DNA of 64,000 nt from JAICXG01 sp036494545 (GCA_036494545.1 DASXOB010000002.1:310001-374000), one strand, 5' to 3'. Positions 51,482-60,241 are shown, counted from the first letter of the stretch. The notes: a model not told the origin generated them from the letters alone. A program made the numbers and translations.

Positions 51482-52291
51482 ATGCCAACGCCCGATGCGC
51501 TTGGAATTATTGCCGGCAGCGGCGTTTATCCGCTCCTGCTCGCAGATGCGGCCCGCATTGCGGGAGTGAAGCGCGTCGTGGTTGCGGCTTTTACCGGCGA
51601 AACTTCGTCGGAAATCACCAATCGCGCCGACACGATCGAATGGATGCGCGTTGGCCAACTCGGCAAGCTCTTGAATTTCTTCCGCGATGCCGGCGTTCGA
51701 CAAGCCATCATGGCAGGCCAGATCGCGCCGGAAAATCTTTTCAATCTGCGTCCTGATTTCAAAGCGATGTTTCTTCTCGCCCGACTGAAAGAACGCAACG
51801 CCGAATCGATCTTTGGCGCGATCGCAGACCAACTTGCCGGAATCGGAGTCGAGCTGCTGCCGGCGACGACCTTTCTAAATCATCTACTTGCGCCGAGCGG
51901 GCACATCGCCGGCCCGAATCTCAAGGAGCGCGAAGCAGCCGACATCAGCTTTGGCTTTGAAATCGCCAGGCAACTTAGCGCGCTCGACGTCGGTCAAACC
52001 ATCGTTGTGAAAAACGGAACCGTCCTGGCGGTAGAAGCCTTCGAAGGAACGAACGAAGCCATCCGGCGTGGTGGGTCGTTAGGCAAAAAGAACGCTATCG
52101 TCATCAAGGTTACCAAGCCAAACCAGGACATGCGCTTCGATGTTCCAGTGATCGGAACCGAAACCTTGCGCGTCGCGGCCGAAGCAAAGATTCGCGCCAT
52201 CGCGGTGGAAGCGGGCCGCACGCTCCTGCTCGAGCGTGCAGCACTTGTTGCCATTGCTGACCAGGAAAAAATCACGGTCGCCGGTCGTTAG
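51482..52291 (+). CDS. lpxI: UDP-2,3-diacylglucosamine diphosphatase LpxI
   Basis: LpxI hydrolyses UDP-2,3-diacylglucosamine to lipid X in lipid A synthesis, replacing LpxH in many bacteria. The 269-residue protein shows LGIIAGSGVYPLLLADAARIAG at the N-terminus, MAGQIAPENLF, and the C-terminal KVTKPNQDMRFDVPVIGTET with VAGR at the end. ATG 51482 is the conserved start; the frame opens at 51443. A 9-mer at 52076 codes SLGK. Confidence 0.92.
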   Translation: MPTPDALGIIAGSGVYPLLLADAARIAGVKRVVVAAFTGETSSEITNRADTIEWMRVGQLGKLLNFFRDAGVRQAIMAGQIAPENLFNLRPDFKAMFLLARLKERNAESIFGAIADQLAGIGVELLPATTFLNHLLAPSGHIAGPNLKEREAADISFGFEIARQLSALDVGQTIVVKNGTVLAVEAFEGTNEAIRRGGSLGKKNAIVIKVTKPNQDMRFDVPVIGTETLRVAAEAKIRAIAVEAGRTLLLERAALVAIADQEKITVAGR

Positions 52292-52399
52292 GGCAAACTG
52301 CGAGTCAGGGAACGAACCACCTTCCGATCTGCCTAGGAATCGCTTGGTTCCGGAGCATTTATCAGGCTATCTGGTTACACGAATTCCGGCTCATTCTTA

Positions 52400-52585
52400 G
52401 TGGATCGACAGCCGCGTCTGCTGCCGCCGGCGGAGACCGCAGTCACACCGAGGAGACGAGCAAACAAGGGGAGAGCGACTGCCGCTTGTGGTCGACTGGA
52501 TTTGCTCCTAACTGCGTTGCTGATTATCGTAGCGCTCGCTTCCCTTCAGCAGCTCTTTTGTCATGCAGAAAATTGGATTTACTGA
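52400..52585 (+). CDS. Possible small membrane protein
   Basis: A 61-codon frame with a GTG start, a basic N-terminus (RRRANKGRATAACGR) and one hydrophobic segment (LDLLLTALLIIVALASLQQLF). It overlaps the Minf_1886 gene by 23 bases. No homologue is recalled; it may be spurious. Confidence 0.25.
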   Translation: MDRQPRLLPPAETAVTPRRRANKGRATAACGRLDLLLTALLIIVALASLQQLFCHAENWIY

Positions 52586-53000
52586 AGCTCTCGATTCGAT
52601 TGTCTCGAGCGATCGCCGCTATCATCGCGACGCCTACGTCTTTCTGCGCGATGCGCTCGACTATACGACCAAGCAGCAGAAGAAATCGAAAGGCGCTGCC
52701 GTGCGCCACGTCGCCGGCCCCGAACTGCTCGAAGGCGTGCGTTTGTATGCGTTGAAGGAATTTGGTCCGATGGCGCTGACCGTTTTTTCCTACTGGGGGA
52801 TCGAGCGCTGCGAGGACATAGGGAACATGGTTTTCAATCTGATCGGCGCGGGCATTTTCGGAAAAACCGAGCAGGACTCGATCGATGATTTCAAGGCGGT
52901 CTACGATTTCCACGATGCATTTGTGAAACCGTATCAGCCTGCTCCGCCATCGGCGCCAATTCCGTTTCCCACGGCTTTGCCTGCGCCAAAAATTTCATGA
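52563..53000 (+). CDS. Minf_1886 family protein
   Basis: A 145-residue protein of the Minf_1886 family, a small domain found in Verrucomicrobia, Planctomycetes and relatives. The signature parts are DRRYHRDAYVFLRDALDYT, RHVAGPELLEGVRLYALKEFGPMAL, YWGIERCEDIGNMVFNLI and SIDDFKAVYDFHDAF. Function unknown. The C-terminal 25 residues are a Pro-rich tail. It supports the phylum assignment. Confidence 0.85.
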   Translation: MQKIGFTEALDSIVSSDRRYHRDAYVFLRDALDYTTKQQKKSKGAAVRHVAGPELLEGVRLYALKEFGPMALTVFSYWGIERCEDIGNMVFNLIGAGIFGKTEQDSIDDFKAVYDFHDAFVKPYQPAPPSAPIPFPTALPAPKIS

Positions 53001-53031
53001 GCTGGCAATAGGCTTGCGACGGCGCGACGTC

Positions 53032-55611
53032 ATGTTGACTGATAGCGAACGGCGTCCCGTGCCTAACGAAAACTCATCTACGGTTGCCTTCCCACCGGTC
53101 ACCGCACAAAAATGGACGCTGCCCAACGGCCTAACGATCATTGTGCAGGCCGACCGCAGTGCGCCGGTGGCGAGTGTACAGGCCTGGTGCGGCACAGGTA
53201 GCGTCGATGAAGGACGCCACCTCGGCGGCGGCCTTTCGCACATCCTCGAACATATGCTTTTCAAGGGCACGAAGACGCGCAGCCCGAGCGAGATCGCGCA
53301 GAGCATTCAGGAAGAAGGCGGCTACATCAATGCCTACACTTCATTTGATCGCACTGTTTTTTGGATCGATGTGCCGAAAGAAGGCGTGCCGAGGGCGCTC
53401 GATATTTTGTCGGACGCGCTGATGAACTCGACTTTGCCCGCGGAGGAATACGCGAGGGAGCAGGAGGTCATTAGGCGCGAGTTTGCCATGAGCCACGACG
53501 ATCCCGATCGCACGATGGGGCAACTCATGTTCAGGACGGCTTACCAGCGTCACCCTTATCGCCTGCCGGTGATTGGCGAACTGCAGATTTTCGATCAGCT
53601 AACGCAGCAGGACGTGCTCGAATATTATCGCGCGCGCTATGTGCCTAACAATCTCACTTTCGTCTTGGTGGGAGATGTAGATGCTGGAAAAATCTACGAC
53701 CAGCTCGCGCATTTCTTCCTCGACTATCCAGCTCGCGCGCTTGAGCCGCGGTACGTCCCGGGCGAGCCGGCGCAACAAGGTCGGCGGGAGGTCAACGAAG
53801 AATTTCCAACCGAACTGACTCGTCTTGCGCTGGCCTGGCATGTGCCGGAAATCACCCATCGCGACGTGCCGGCGCTCGATTTGCTTTCCACCATTCTCGG
53901 TGACGGCCGCAGTTCCAGGCTTTATCGGCGGGTGCGGGAGGAAGCAGGATTGGTCTTTGGAGTCTCTGCTTTCTCCTACACTCCGGGCGATCCCGGGCTG
54001 CTCGGGATCGACGCCACCCTTGCGCCCGAGAATCGAGCTGAGGCGGAACGGCTGGTCTTGCAGATCATCGCAGAGCTACAGCAGAATGGGGTGACCGCGA
54101 AAGAGCTGGCGAAGGCAAAAAAGATTTCGTTAGGCCATTCGTTAGGCGCGCTCACCACAATGCGGGGACAGGCATCTGACCTGGGTTCGAATTGGTTCGT
54201 CGCCCGCAATCTCAATTTCACTCGCGACTACCTTGAGACGATGCAGAAGGTTTCGCTGGAGGACATCCAGCGCGTTGCCGCGAAATACTTGGTAGAGGAA
54301 AATCTGACGGTCGTTTCGCTCAATCCACACGGGACACTGGCCGCAAGATCAGCCGAAGGCCTTGCGGTCTCCGCCGGTGAAGCGGAGAAATTCTTGCTCC
54401 CGAACGGACTGCGCCTTCTCGTTAGGGAAGATCCGCGTCTGCCATTGGTCTCGATGGTGGCAGTCTTCCGCGGCGGCCTGCTCGCCGAGACGCCGGAAAC
54501 CAGCGGACTCACGCGCTTGCTGGCCAAGGTAGTGGTGAAGGGAACTCAGACTCGCACCGCCGAAGAGATTGCCGATACGATTGAAGCAGTTGGCGGCAGT
54601 CTCGGGAGCGACGCGGGCAACAATAGTTTCAGTGTCTCCCTTGAGGTGACGGAGCCCGATCTCCGCCTGGGCGCGGAGCTGTTTTGCGACATCCTGCTCA
54701 ATCCCACCATGCCGGAGAAGGCGATAGCGCGTGAGAAGGATGTCCAACTCGCCAGTATTCGGGAAGAGGACGAGCACCTCACCGCCGTCGCGCGAAACAT
54801 CCTCCGGCGCGCCCTTTTTGCGAAGCATCCTTACTCATTGCGGGCAAGGGGGACGCCCGAGACAGTGATGCGTCTGACACAGAAAGACCTGCTCGCCTTT
54901 CGCGATCGGTTTATGGTGGCAAAGAATTGCGTCATCTCCGTCTTCGGTAATGTTCGCGCCGCGGAGGTAAGGGAACTCTTCGAACGATTCCTGACTTCGA
55001 TGCCCGCCGGTGAGCTTGCCTTAACGGATGCTGCACAACCCCCATTCTTGGGAGCCCCGATCATCGTCGAAGAGGAAAAGAACAAGGCGCAGGGCGTTCT
55101 CATGGTTGGTTATCGTGGTGCGGACATGTTCAGCCCCGATCGGTACGCGCTGGAGTTAATCGATGAAGCGAGCAGCGATCTTGGCTCGCGCTTCTTCATT
55201 CGTATTCGCGAAGAGATGGGCCTGGCCTATTTCGTAGGGGCAAGTCAGATGCAGGGGTTGGTAGCGGGATTATTCGCATTTTATCTTGGGACTGACCCGC
55301 TCAAGCTCGACCTCGTGCAGGCCGCGCTCCTGGACGAGATCAATAAGCTGGCGACCACCGGCCTAACGAATGAAGAACTGGCTCGAGCAAAAAAGAAACT
55401 CATCGGACAGCAGCGCATCGCCAACCAGAGCAATGATTCGTTTGGCTACATGGCGGCTTTAGACGAGCTTTACGGACTCGGCTTCGATCATTACAAAAAA
55501 CTGGAGAAGGAAATCGAATTAATCACGGCGGACGAGATCCGGCGCGTGGCGGCAAAGTATTTTCAACAGCCGCGCGTGGTTGCGATCGTTAGGCCGCCGC
55601 GGCGAAACTAA
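53032..55611 (+). CDS. M16 family zinc peptidase, fused two-domain (pitrilysin/PqqL-like)
   Basis: An 859-residue protein with two complete M16 halves in one chain. The first has the inverted zinc motif HILEH in GLSHILEHMLFKGTKTR; the second (from about residue 455, LPNGLRLLVREDPRLPL) lacks the zinc residues and is the usual inactive partner. Such enzymes degrade peptides or process proteins in the periplasm; no signal peptide is clear, so location is uncertain. TTG 53014 is an alternative start. Six exact 9-mers lie within: 53061, 53129, 54127, 54139, 55361 and 55586. Confidence 0.9.
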   Translation: MLTDSERRPVPNENSSTVAFPPVTAQKWTLPNGLTIIVQADRSAPVASVQAWCGTGSVDEGRHLGGGLSHILEHMLFKGTKTRSPSEIAQSIQEEGGYINAYTSFDRTVFWIDVPKEGVPRALDILSDALMNSTLPAEEYAREQEVIRREFAMSHDDPDRTMGQLMFRTAYQRHPYRLPVIGELQIFDQLTQQDVLEYYRARYVPNNLTFVLVGDVDAGKIYDQLAHFFLDYPARALEPRYVPGEPAQQGRREVNEEFPTELTRLALAWHVPEITHRDVPALDLLSTILGDGRSSRLYRRVREEAGLVFGVSAFSYTPGDPGLLGIDATLAPENRAEAERLVLQIIAELQQNGVTAKELAKAKKISLGHSLGALTTMRGQASDLGSNWFVARNLNFTRDYLETMQKVSLEDIQRVAAKYLVEENLTVVSLNPHGTLAARSAEGLAVSAGEAEKFLLPNGLRLLVREDPRLPLVSMVAVFRGGLLAETPETSGLTRLLAKVVVKGTQTRTAEEIADTIEAVGGSLGSDAGNNSFSVSLEVTEPDLRLGAELFCDILLNPTMPEKAIAREKDVQLASIREEDEHLTAVARNILRRALFAKHPYSLRARGTPETVMRLTQKDLLAFRDRFMVAKNCVISVFGNVRAAEVRELFERFLTSMPAGELALTDAAQPPFLGAPIIVEEEKNKAQGVLMVGYRGADMFSPDRYALELIDEASSDLGSRFFIRIREEMGLAYFVGASQMQGLVAGLFAFYLGTDPLKLDLVQAALLDEINKLATTGLTNEELARAKKKLIGQQRIANQSNDSFGYMAALDELYGLGFDHYKKLEKEIELITADEIRRVAAKYFQQPRVVAIVRPPRRN

Positions 55612-55640
55612 GCAGAGAAAAATCCAACCACCACATTCCT

Positions 55641-56075
55641 ATGGCAGAAGTTCAAACCACCACGCAAAGCGGGGAGATGACGCAACGGTTCATCGAGTTC
55701 GTCATGATGCAGGCGCAAAACGCAGCGCTTTTTCTTGGACAGATTCCCAATCCGCAGTCCGGCAAAGCGGAAGTAAACCTCGAGGTCGCGCGCATGTTTA
55801 TCGATCAACTCGTGATGATTCAGGAGAAAACACGCGGTAATTTAACGAACGACGAGAAGACCGTGCTGGCCAATGCTCTTTCCGGTCTGCAGATGGCATT
55901 TGTGGAAGCTTCGCAGGGCGGCAGGACGATTTCTCAACCTGCCGCGGCCCCAACGGAAGAGCCGCAAAGGCAGGAGAGCTCGGCTGCTGAAAGCGCAGGG
56001 TCGGTGAGTGACTCGCCATCCCCAGATGACGAAGGCGAGTCGAAGAAGAGGTTCACCAAAAGCTACGGCAGCTAA
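55641..56075 (+). CDS. DUF1844 domain protein
   Basis: A 144-residue protein of the DUF1844 family, short helical proteins found in several phyla, role unknown. The signature is RFIEFVMMQAQNAALFLGQIPNP with DQLVMIQEKTRGNL and DEKTVLANALSGLQMAFVE. The C-terminal 40 residues are acidic, Ser-rich and disordered. It starts 29 bases after the M16 gene. Confidence 0.85.
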   Translation: MAEVQTTTQSGEMTQRFIEFVMMQAQNAALFLGQIPNPQSGKAEVNLEVARMFIDQLVMIQEKTRGNLTNDEKTVLANALSGLQMAFVEASQGGRTISQPAAAPTEEPQRQESSAAESAGSVSDSPSPDDEGESKKRFTKSYGS

Positions 56076-56084
56076 TGATTCTAG

Positions 56085-56110
56085 GGGGACGCATAGAAGC
56101 GCGTCCTTTC
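56085..56110. terminator. Bidirectional terminator between DUF1844 and the secreted hydrolase
   Basis: Stem GGACGC (56088-56093) with GCGTCC (56102-56107), extended by G-T pairs to a G-run on one side and CCTTT on the other, with an 8-base loop. T-rich tracts follow on the plus strand. It lies in the 43-base gap between the two stops. Confidence 0.6.
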
Positions 56111-56118
56111 GAGGTAAT

Positions 56119-57834
56119 CTAGTCCTCCAGGTTGTAAACCTCGACGAGCGCGATACCGCTGGCGCCATTTGCGTCGTGCACCAGCGCAGTGTAGCCCCCA
56201 GGCGAAAGCGTGGCGACGATGGCCGCTTCGCGATCGTTAGTCGGCGGGATGCCGGTTGCGTTGATCTGCGTCTCCTGGGCAGTGCGCCAGTCATCGTTTG
56301 AAAAAACCAGCGAGCCCTCTGAGTTATACAGCTCCAACACCGGGTCGGGCAGGGCATTGGAAACACCGCTCTGCACAAGCGAGGGTCCGAGCGCCCGCGC
56401 GATCACTTTTGTAGGCAAATCTCCGCCGATAATGAACCCGCCGATCATGACGTCGCTTGTGGTGCCAACTTCGCCACGCGTAGAGATATTGCCGATCCGA
56501 GCGCTCGCGGGATCGAGGTCATAGAGCTCAAACAATCCTATCCCCGACGTGCCAGTCGCACCGCTGATAACCGCAGTGTAGGCACCGGGCGACAGCGTTG
56601 CGACGATGCAGGACTCCAGACCATCGGATGGTTTCAGGTCCACTGGAATCGTGTTTGCCGGTAATGAGGAGCTGTTATCATTTTGTGCTACGAGCTTCCC
56701 GGTTGAGTCGTAGAGTTCGAGAACCGGATCGGCTAATACGCTCGTGAGGCCCGATGCCGCCAAGGAAGGCCCGAGTGCCCTTAGGACAACCTGTTTTGGG
56801 GTCTCGCCGGTAATGATGAATCCGCCGATCATGACGCTTGTTCCGCTCTCCACTCGCGTGCGGGTGGAAACATTCACCAGCATCTGCGTGGGACTGGATT
56901 GGGGCGAGGGACTGGGCGTGGCGGAAGGAGTGGGGCTTGGTGTCGCGGTAGGCGTGGGTAGGGGCCGGGCAAATCCGGCCGCGAGAAACGCCAGCGCCTG
57001 ATCCTTTATCTCCGGCCAATAACTGAAGGAATGCAGAGAGCCCGAGAGCGTGAGTGCCTGATAGTTAGTCACGCCCATCGCATCGAGGGCGGCAGTCATG
57101 TCTCCCAGTTGACTAAACGGCATGGGGTCACCTTCAGTATTAATGAGAAAGAGCGGCGCAACGTAGCTATCCATGACGTAAGCTGGTGAAGCGCCTTGGA
57201 GCGCCGCGGTATCGCTGCTATCCCCACCGATGTAGTTGGTGACAAATTTCGTGAAAGCGTTGATGTTCCAATCGGGGCTAAAGTCACTCAGATCGTACGC
57301 GCCCGAGAGACTGACCCCGACGTCGAGTCGGTCTTGACCGATCGTGCCCGTGCCTGCCGCGAAGGCAGTGTGATACCCTCCGGCCGATCCGCCAACCGAA
57401 CCGACCTGCCCGTTGCAGCGCGAATCGGAACGCGCCGCGAGAACCGCCAGTTTCACGTCATTGGTTTGATCTGGAAAACGGCCATCTGAGACTTGACCTT
57501 CCAAGCCACCATTGGGAGCCAGACGATACTCAATTGAAAATGCGATATAGCCCGCAGCGGCGAGATCGTTACCGCACACGACCGATTCTGGCGAACTAAT
57601 GGGAGTTCCCCCTTTGAATCCGCCGCCGTGAATAACGAGAACGGCTGGCCAGGGTCCATTGCCTGTTGGCGTATAGACATACCAGTGGAGCGGAGTCCCG
57701 TCGTCTGCGGTCGCGTAAACTTCACTGGGTGGCGGTTGTAGTGCGGCATAACACTGAACCGTCGGAGAAAAGAAAATCGCCCCAAAAACCGAAAAGGCGA
57801 GTTCCAGTAAATATATTGAGCTTAGTTTTTGCAT
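56119..57834 (-). CDS. Secreted alpha/beta hydrolase (esterase-like) with two C-terminal RA(I/L)GPSL repeats
   Basis: A 571-residue exported protein with an N-terminal signal peptide ending near CYA. The catalytic part (residues about 45-290) is an HSL-like alpha/beta hydrolase: oxyanion HGGGF, nucleophile elbow GSVGGSAGGYHT and the C-terminal His in SGSLHSF. A Thr/Ser-Pro linker (PTPTATPSPTPSATPSPSP) leads to two RA(I/L)GPSL modules of the type found in the proteins at 5940 and 8128. The substrate is unknown; a carbohydrate esterase or lipase is possible. Confidence 0.85.
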   Translation of the reverse strand: MQKLSSIYLLELAFSVFGAIFFSPTVQCYAALQPPPSEVYATADDGTPLHWYVYTPTGNGPWPAVLVIHGGGFKGGTPISSPESVVCGNDLAAAGYIAFSIEYRLAPNGGLEGQVSDGRFPDQTNDVKLAVLAARSDSRCNGQVGSVGGSAGGYHTAFAAGTGTIGQDRLDVGVSLSGAYDLSDFSPDWNINAFTKFVTNYIGGDSSDTAALQGASPAYVMDSYVAPLFLINTEGDPMPFSQLGDMTAALDAMGVTNYQALTLSGSLHSFSYWPEIKDQALAFLAAGFARPLPTPTATPSPTPSATPSPSPQSSPTQMLVNVSTRTRVESGTSVMIGGFIITGETPKQVVLRALGPSLAASGLTSVLADPVLELYDSTGKLVAQNDNSSSLPANTIPVDLKPSDGLESCIVATLSPGAYTAVISGATGTSGIGLFELYDLDPASARIGNISTRGEVGTTSDVMIGGFIIGGDLPTKVIARALGPSLVQSGVSNALPDPVLELYNSEGSLVFSNDDWRTAQETQINATGIPPTNDREAAIVATLSPGGYTALVHDANGASGIALVEVYNLED

Positions 57835-57952
57835 TCAATATGACAATTAAGCACTGCCCGTGCCATTCGATTGCATACAGTCTTGTCCGGAGAGTTCCGG
57901 AAGCAGGCGACCTCGTCGCCGTTTCCAGGTTCTGGCCGGCGCCGCTCAACGG

Positions 57953-58453
57953 TTAGGCGTAGAGAAAGCTTTCCCTTCCGTAGCCGGGAAGATCTACGCT
58001 TTCGCGAAAACGCAGCCCAAGCTTTTGCAGAAGATGCTGCGAAACTTTGTTGTCCGGTGCTGTCAGACCGACGATCGCCGAAAGGCCCAGGACTGAGTGC
58101 CCGTACTCGAAAACTGCTGAGGAGGCCTCGAATGTGTAACCCCTGCCACTGTAACGTTCGAGGGTCGCGAAACCGATGTCGACCTCGTCAAGCGTATCGC
58201 GTTTAATGAAACCGCACATGCCAATCGGTGTGTGAGAGTCTTTCAGTTCCACGCGGTAAAAGCCGAAGCCGAACCGTTCGTAGCTCGGGAGTATTTTTTT
58301 CGATAGGAATGCCGCGGCATCGGCTGTCGTGCGCAATCCGCGATCAGCGACATATTGAATGAACCCAGGCTCGTTCATCAGTTCGAGAAGAAATGGTGCA
58401 TCGGCGAGATCGAATTGACGCAGGCTGAGGCGCTCCGTTTCGAGGATTTTCAT
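57953..58453 (-). CDS. GNAT family N-acetyltransferase (RimJ-type)
   Basis: A 166-residue acetyltransferase. The N-terminus reads ETERLSLRQFDLADAPFLLELMN; the acetyl-CoA loop is around RYSGRGYTFEASSAVFEYG, with VGLTAPDNKVSQHLLQKLGLRF after it. Such enzymes acetylate protein N-termini, antibiotics or small amines; the substrate is unknown. A one-mismatch copy of the dispersed word (GGTTAGGC) overlaps the stop. Confidence 0.85.
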   Translation of the reverse strand: MKILETERLSLRQFDLADAPFLLELMNEPGFIQYVADRGLRTTADAAAFLSKKILPSYERFGFGFYRVELKDSHTPIGMCGFIKRDTLDEVDIGFATLERYSGRGYTFEASSAVFEYGHSVLGLSAIVGLTAPDNKVSQHLLQKLGLRFRESVDLPGYGRESFLYA

Positions 58454-58501
58454 TCAATCGGGCGAGGCAACCTCCATCGGCCCGTGGCACGTATTGCTAG
58501 C

Positions 58502-59611
58502 GTGTCGACGACCAAGCGCAAGCTCCGTGAGGAAAAGAAGAAAATTGCCGAGCTCGAAATTGTAACGGACCCGGAAATCGCGGCCGAGGAGGCGGGTTTG
58601 CGTTACGTGAGCGATGACCAACGCGGCTATACACGCCAACGTCGCGGCAAGAAGTTCGTCTACTTCGACACGGAAGGAAAAGAGATTCGCGACGAAGCGC
58701 GCATCCTGCGCCTCGACCGTCTGGGCATTCCACCGGCCTATACTGACGTTTGGATTTGTCCTTCGCCCCACGGCCATCTGCAGGCGACAGGCCGCGACGA
58801 TCGTGGGCGCAAGCAATATCGCTATCATGAACGCTGGCGACAGGAGCGGGACGAAAACAAATACGAAAAGATGATTATCTTCGGTCAGGCACTTCCGAAA
58901 ATCCGCCGCCGCATCAACCGTGATTTGAAACGACGCGGCCTCCCACGCGAGAAAGTCCTCGCGACTTTGGTACAGCTGCTTGAGCGCACCTTCATTCGCG
59001 TCGGAAACCAGGAATACGCCAGGGAAAACAAAAGCTTTGGTCTGACGACAATGCGTTCGCGTCACGTGCAGGTGCGAGGGGCAACGGTCCGTTTTCGTTT
59101 TCGCGGTAAGAGCGGCAAGGAGCACGACATCGATACCGAAGATCGCCGGGTGGCAAAAATCGTTAAGAAACTGCAGGACTTACCCGGACAGGAGGTCTTC
59201 CAATACCTGGACGAAAAAGGCGAAAGGCATCGGGTCACCTCCGACGATGTGAACGAATATTTACGCGAGATTACGGGCGAAGAATTTACGGCAAAGGATT
59301 TCCGCACCTGGGCGGGGACAGTCATGACGGCGATGGCCTTACGTGCGCAGGAACCTTTCCAGAACAAATCGGAAGCCAGGCAAAATGTGAAAGCAGCCAT
59401 CGGGGCGGTGGCGAAGATGCTCGGTAATACGCCGGCGATTTGTCGCAAGTGCTACGTGCATCCGGCCGTCCTGGAGACGTATCTCGATGGCGATCTCATC
59501 GCGGGTTTAAAGAAAACAACCGAGGAGGCTCTCGAGGATTCGTTAGGCAATTTGCGTTCGGACGAAGCGGCCGTCCTCGCTTTTTTGAAAGAGCGTCTGG
59601 AAAGGAGATAA
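58502..59611 (+). CDS. DNA topoisomerase IB (poxvirus-type)
   Basis: A 369-residue type IB topoisomerase, of the small bacterial group. It has the DNA-binding core (YHERWRQERDENKYEKM, VRVGNQEYARENKSFGLTTMRSRHV), the pentad region FRTWAGTVMTAMAL, and the catalytic-Tyr segment ICRKCYVHPAVLETY. GTG 58502 avoids overlap with the acetyltransferase gene and gives a charged N-terminus; a longer frame starts at 58355. A 9-mer at 59540 codes SLGN. Confidence 0.88.
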   Translation: MSTTKRKLREEKKKIAELEIVTDPEIAAEEAGLRYVSDDQRGYTRQRRGKKFVYFDTEGKEIRDEARILRLDRLGIPPAYTDVWICPSPHGHLQATGRDDRGRKQYRYHERWRQERDENKYEKMIIFGQALPKIRRRINRDLKRRGLPREKVLATLVQLLERTFIRVGNQEYARENKSFGLTTMRSRHVQVRGATVRFRFRGKSGKEHDIDTEDRRVAKIVKKLQDLPGQEVFQYLDEKGERHRVTSDDVNEYLREITGEEFTAKDFRTWAGTVMTAMALRAQEPFQNKSEARQNVKAAIGAVAKMLGNTPAICRKCYVHPAVLETYLDGDLIAGLKKTTEEALEDSLGNLRSDEAAVLAFLKERLERR

Positions 59612-59687
59612 TCCCCTCCAGCGCGAGGATGAAAGCCGCTGAGGAAATCGCTGGTTTGCGCTGGGAAACCGGGCCAATCATTGCAGG

Positions 59688-60188
59688 ATGTCATCCAACA
59701 AGGCTCCCGACTTCCGCATCAGGCCCGCACAGCCAGCCGATGTTTCGACAATTCTTGCCCTTATCCGCGACCTGGCGGAATACGAGCGCGCGCCTAACGA
59801 GGTCATTGCCAGCGAAGAGCTGCTAGAGGAAAATCTTTTCGGGCCGCGGCCATCCGCCGAAGTATTACTCGGTGAAGAAAACGGTGAGCCCGTGTGCTTT
59901 GCGCTTTTCTTCCACAACTTCTCAACCTGGATGGGACGGCGTGGGCTATATCTGGAGGACCTGTTCGTTCGGCCGGAAAAGCGTGATCGCGGTTACGGGC
60001 GAGCCCTTCTCGTTAGGCTGGCGCAGATCGCACATGAGCGCGCCTGCGGCCGGATGGAATGGGCAGTGCTCGATTGGAACGAGCCCGCGATCCAATTTTA
60101 TCGCAAGCTCGGAGCGCGGCCGAACGAGGACTGGACCATCTTTCGCCTGACGCGCGACGGGATTGCCCAACTGGCGCAGGCAGATTAG
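59688..60188 (+). CDS. GNAT family N-acetyltransferase (diamine acetyltransferase-like)
   Basis: A 166-residue acetyltransferase with the strong signature LYLEDLFVRPEKRDRGYGRALLVRLAQIAHERACGRMEWAVLDWN and LGARPNEDW. The VRPEKRDRGYG loop binds acetyl-CoA. The C-terminal motif is that of spermidine/spermine or thialysine acetyltransferases, so polyamine or diamine substrates are likely. 9-mers at 59792 (PNE) and 60010 (LVR) lie inside. Confidence 0.87.
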   Translation: MSSNKAPDFRIRPAQPADVSTILALIRDLAEYERAPNEVIASEELLEENLFGPRPSAEVLLGEENGEPVCFALFFHNFSTWMGRRGLYLEDLFVRPEKRDRGYGRALLVRLAQIAHERACGRMEWAVLDWNEPAIQFYRKLGARPNEDWTIFRLTRDGIAQLAQAD

Positions 60189-60241
60189 GCGTCGCGGGCT
60201 TCCACCCAAAGAGCGCCCGCTGTCCTCCTCCCTTGCGAAAA

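Larger units (their letters stand above)
1346..60018. repeat. Dispersed 9-bp word GCCTAACGA / TCGTTAGGC, about 56 exact copies
   Basis: Exact GCCTAACGA on the plus strand begins at 1346, 3083, 4242, 5216, 5846, 10476, 11595, 13317, 18714, 20476, 21775, 23189, 24085, 25521, 25887, 28222, 28401, 29729, 31138, 32106, 32342, 33650, 34074, 35908, 39927, 40221, 48909, 53061, 53129, 55361, 59792. TCGTTAGGC begins at 3417, 7807, 12656, 13365, 16138, 16370, 16596, 16777, 22230, 26789, 26815, 28524, 28692, 32590, 32649, 33343, 34250, 35364, 39352, 52076, 54127, 54139, 55586, 59540, 60010. Counts were made by eye and may miss a few. The base 5' of the G is rarely A; other flanks look unconstrained. One-mismatch forms are also frequent (ends in CAA at 9753, 24603, 53644; TCCTAACGA at 2583, 14016). 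In genes it reads as PN(E/D), LT, SLG or VR, using the codons CTA, TTA and AGG. Interpretation as an uptake-type signal is inference. Confidence 0.95.

Noticed and set aside
54127..54147. Two tandem TCGTTAGGC copies 12 bases apart as a special element
   Set aside because: They lie in frame in the conserved M16 coding sequence (SLGHSLG); this is a chance dense pair, counted with the others.
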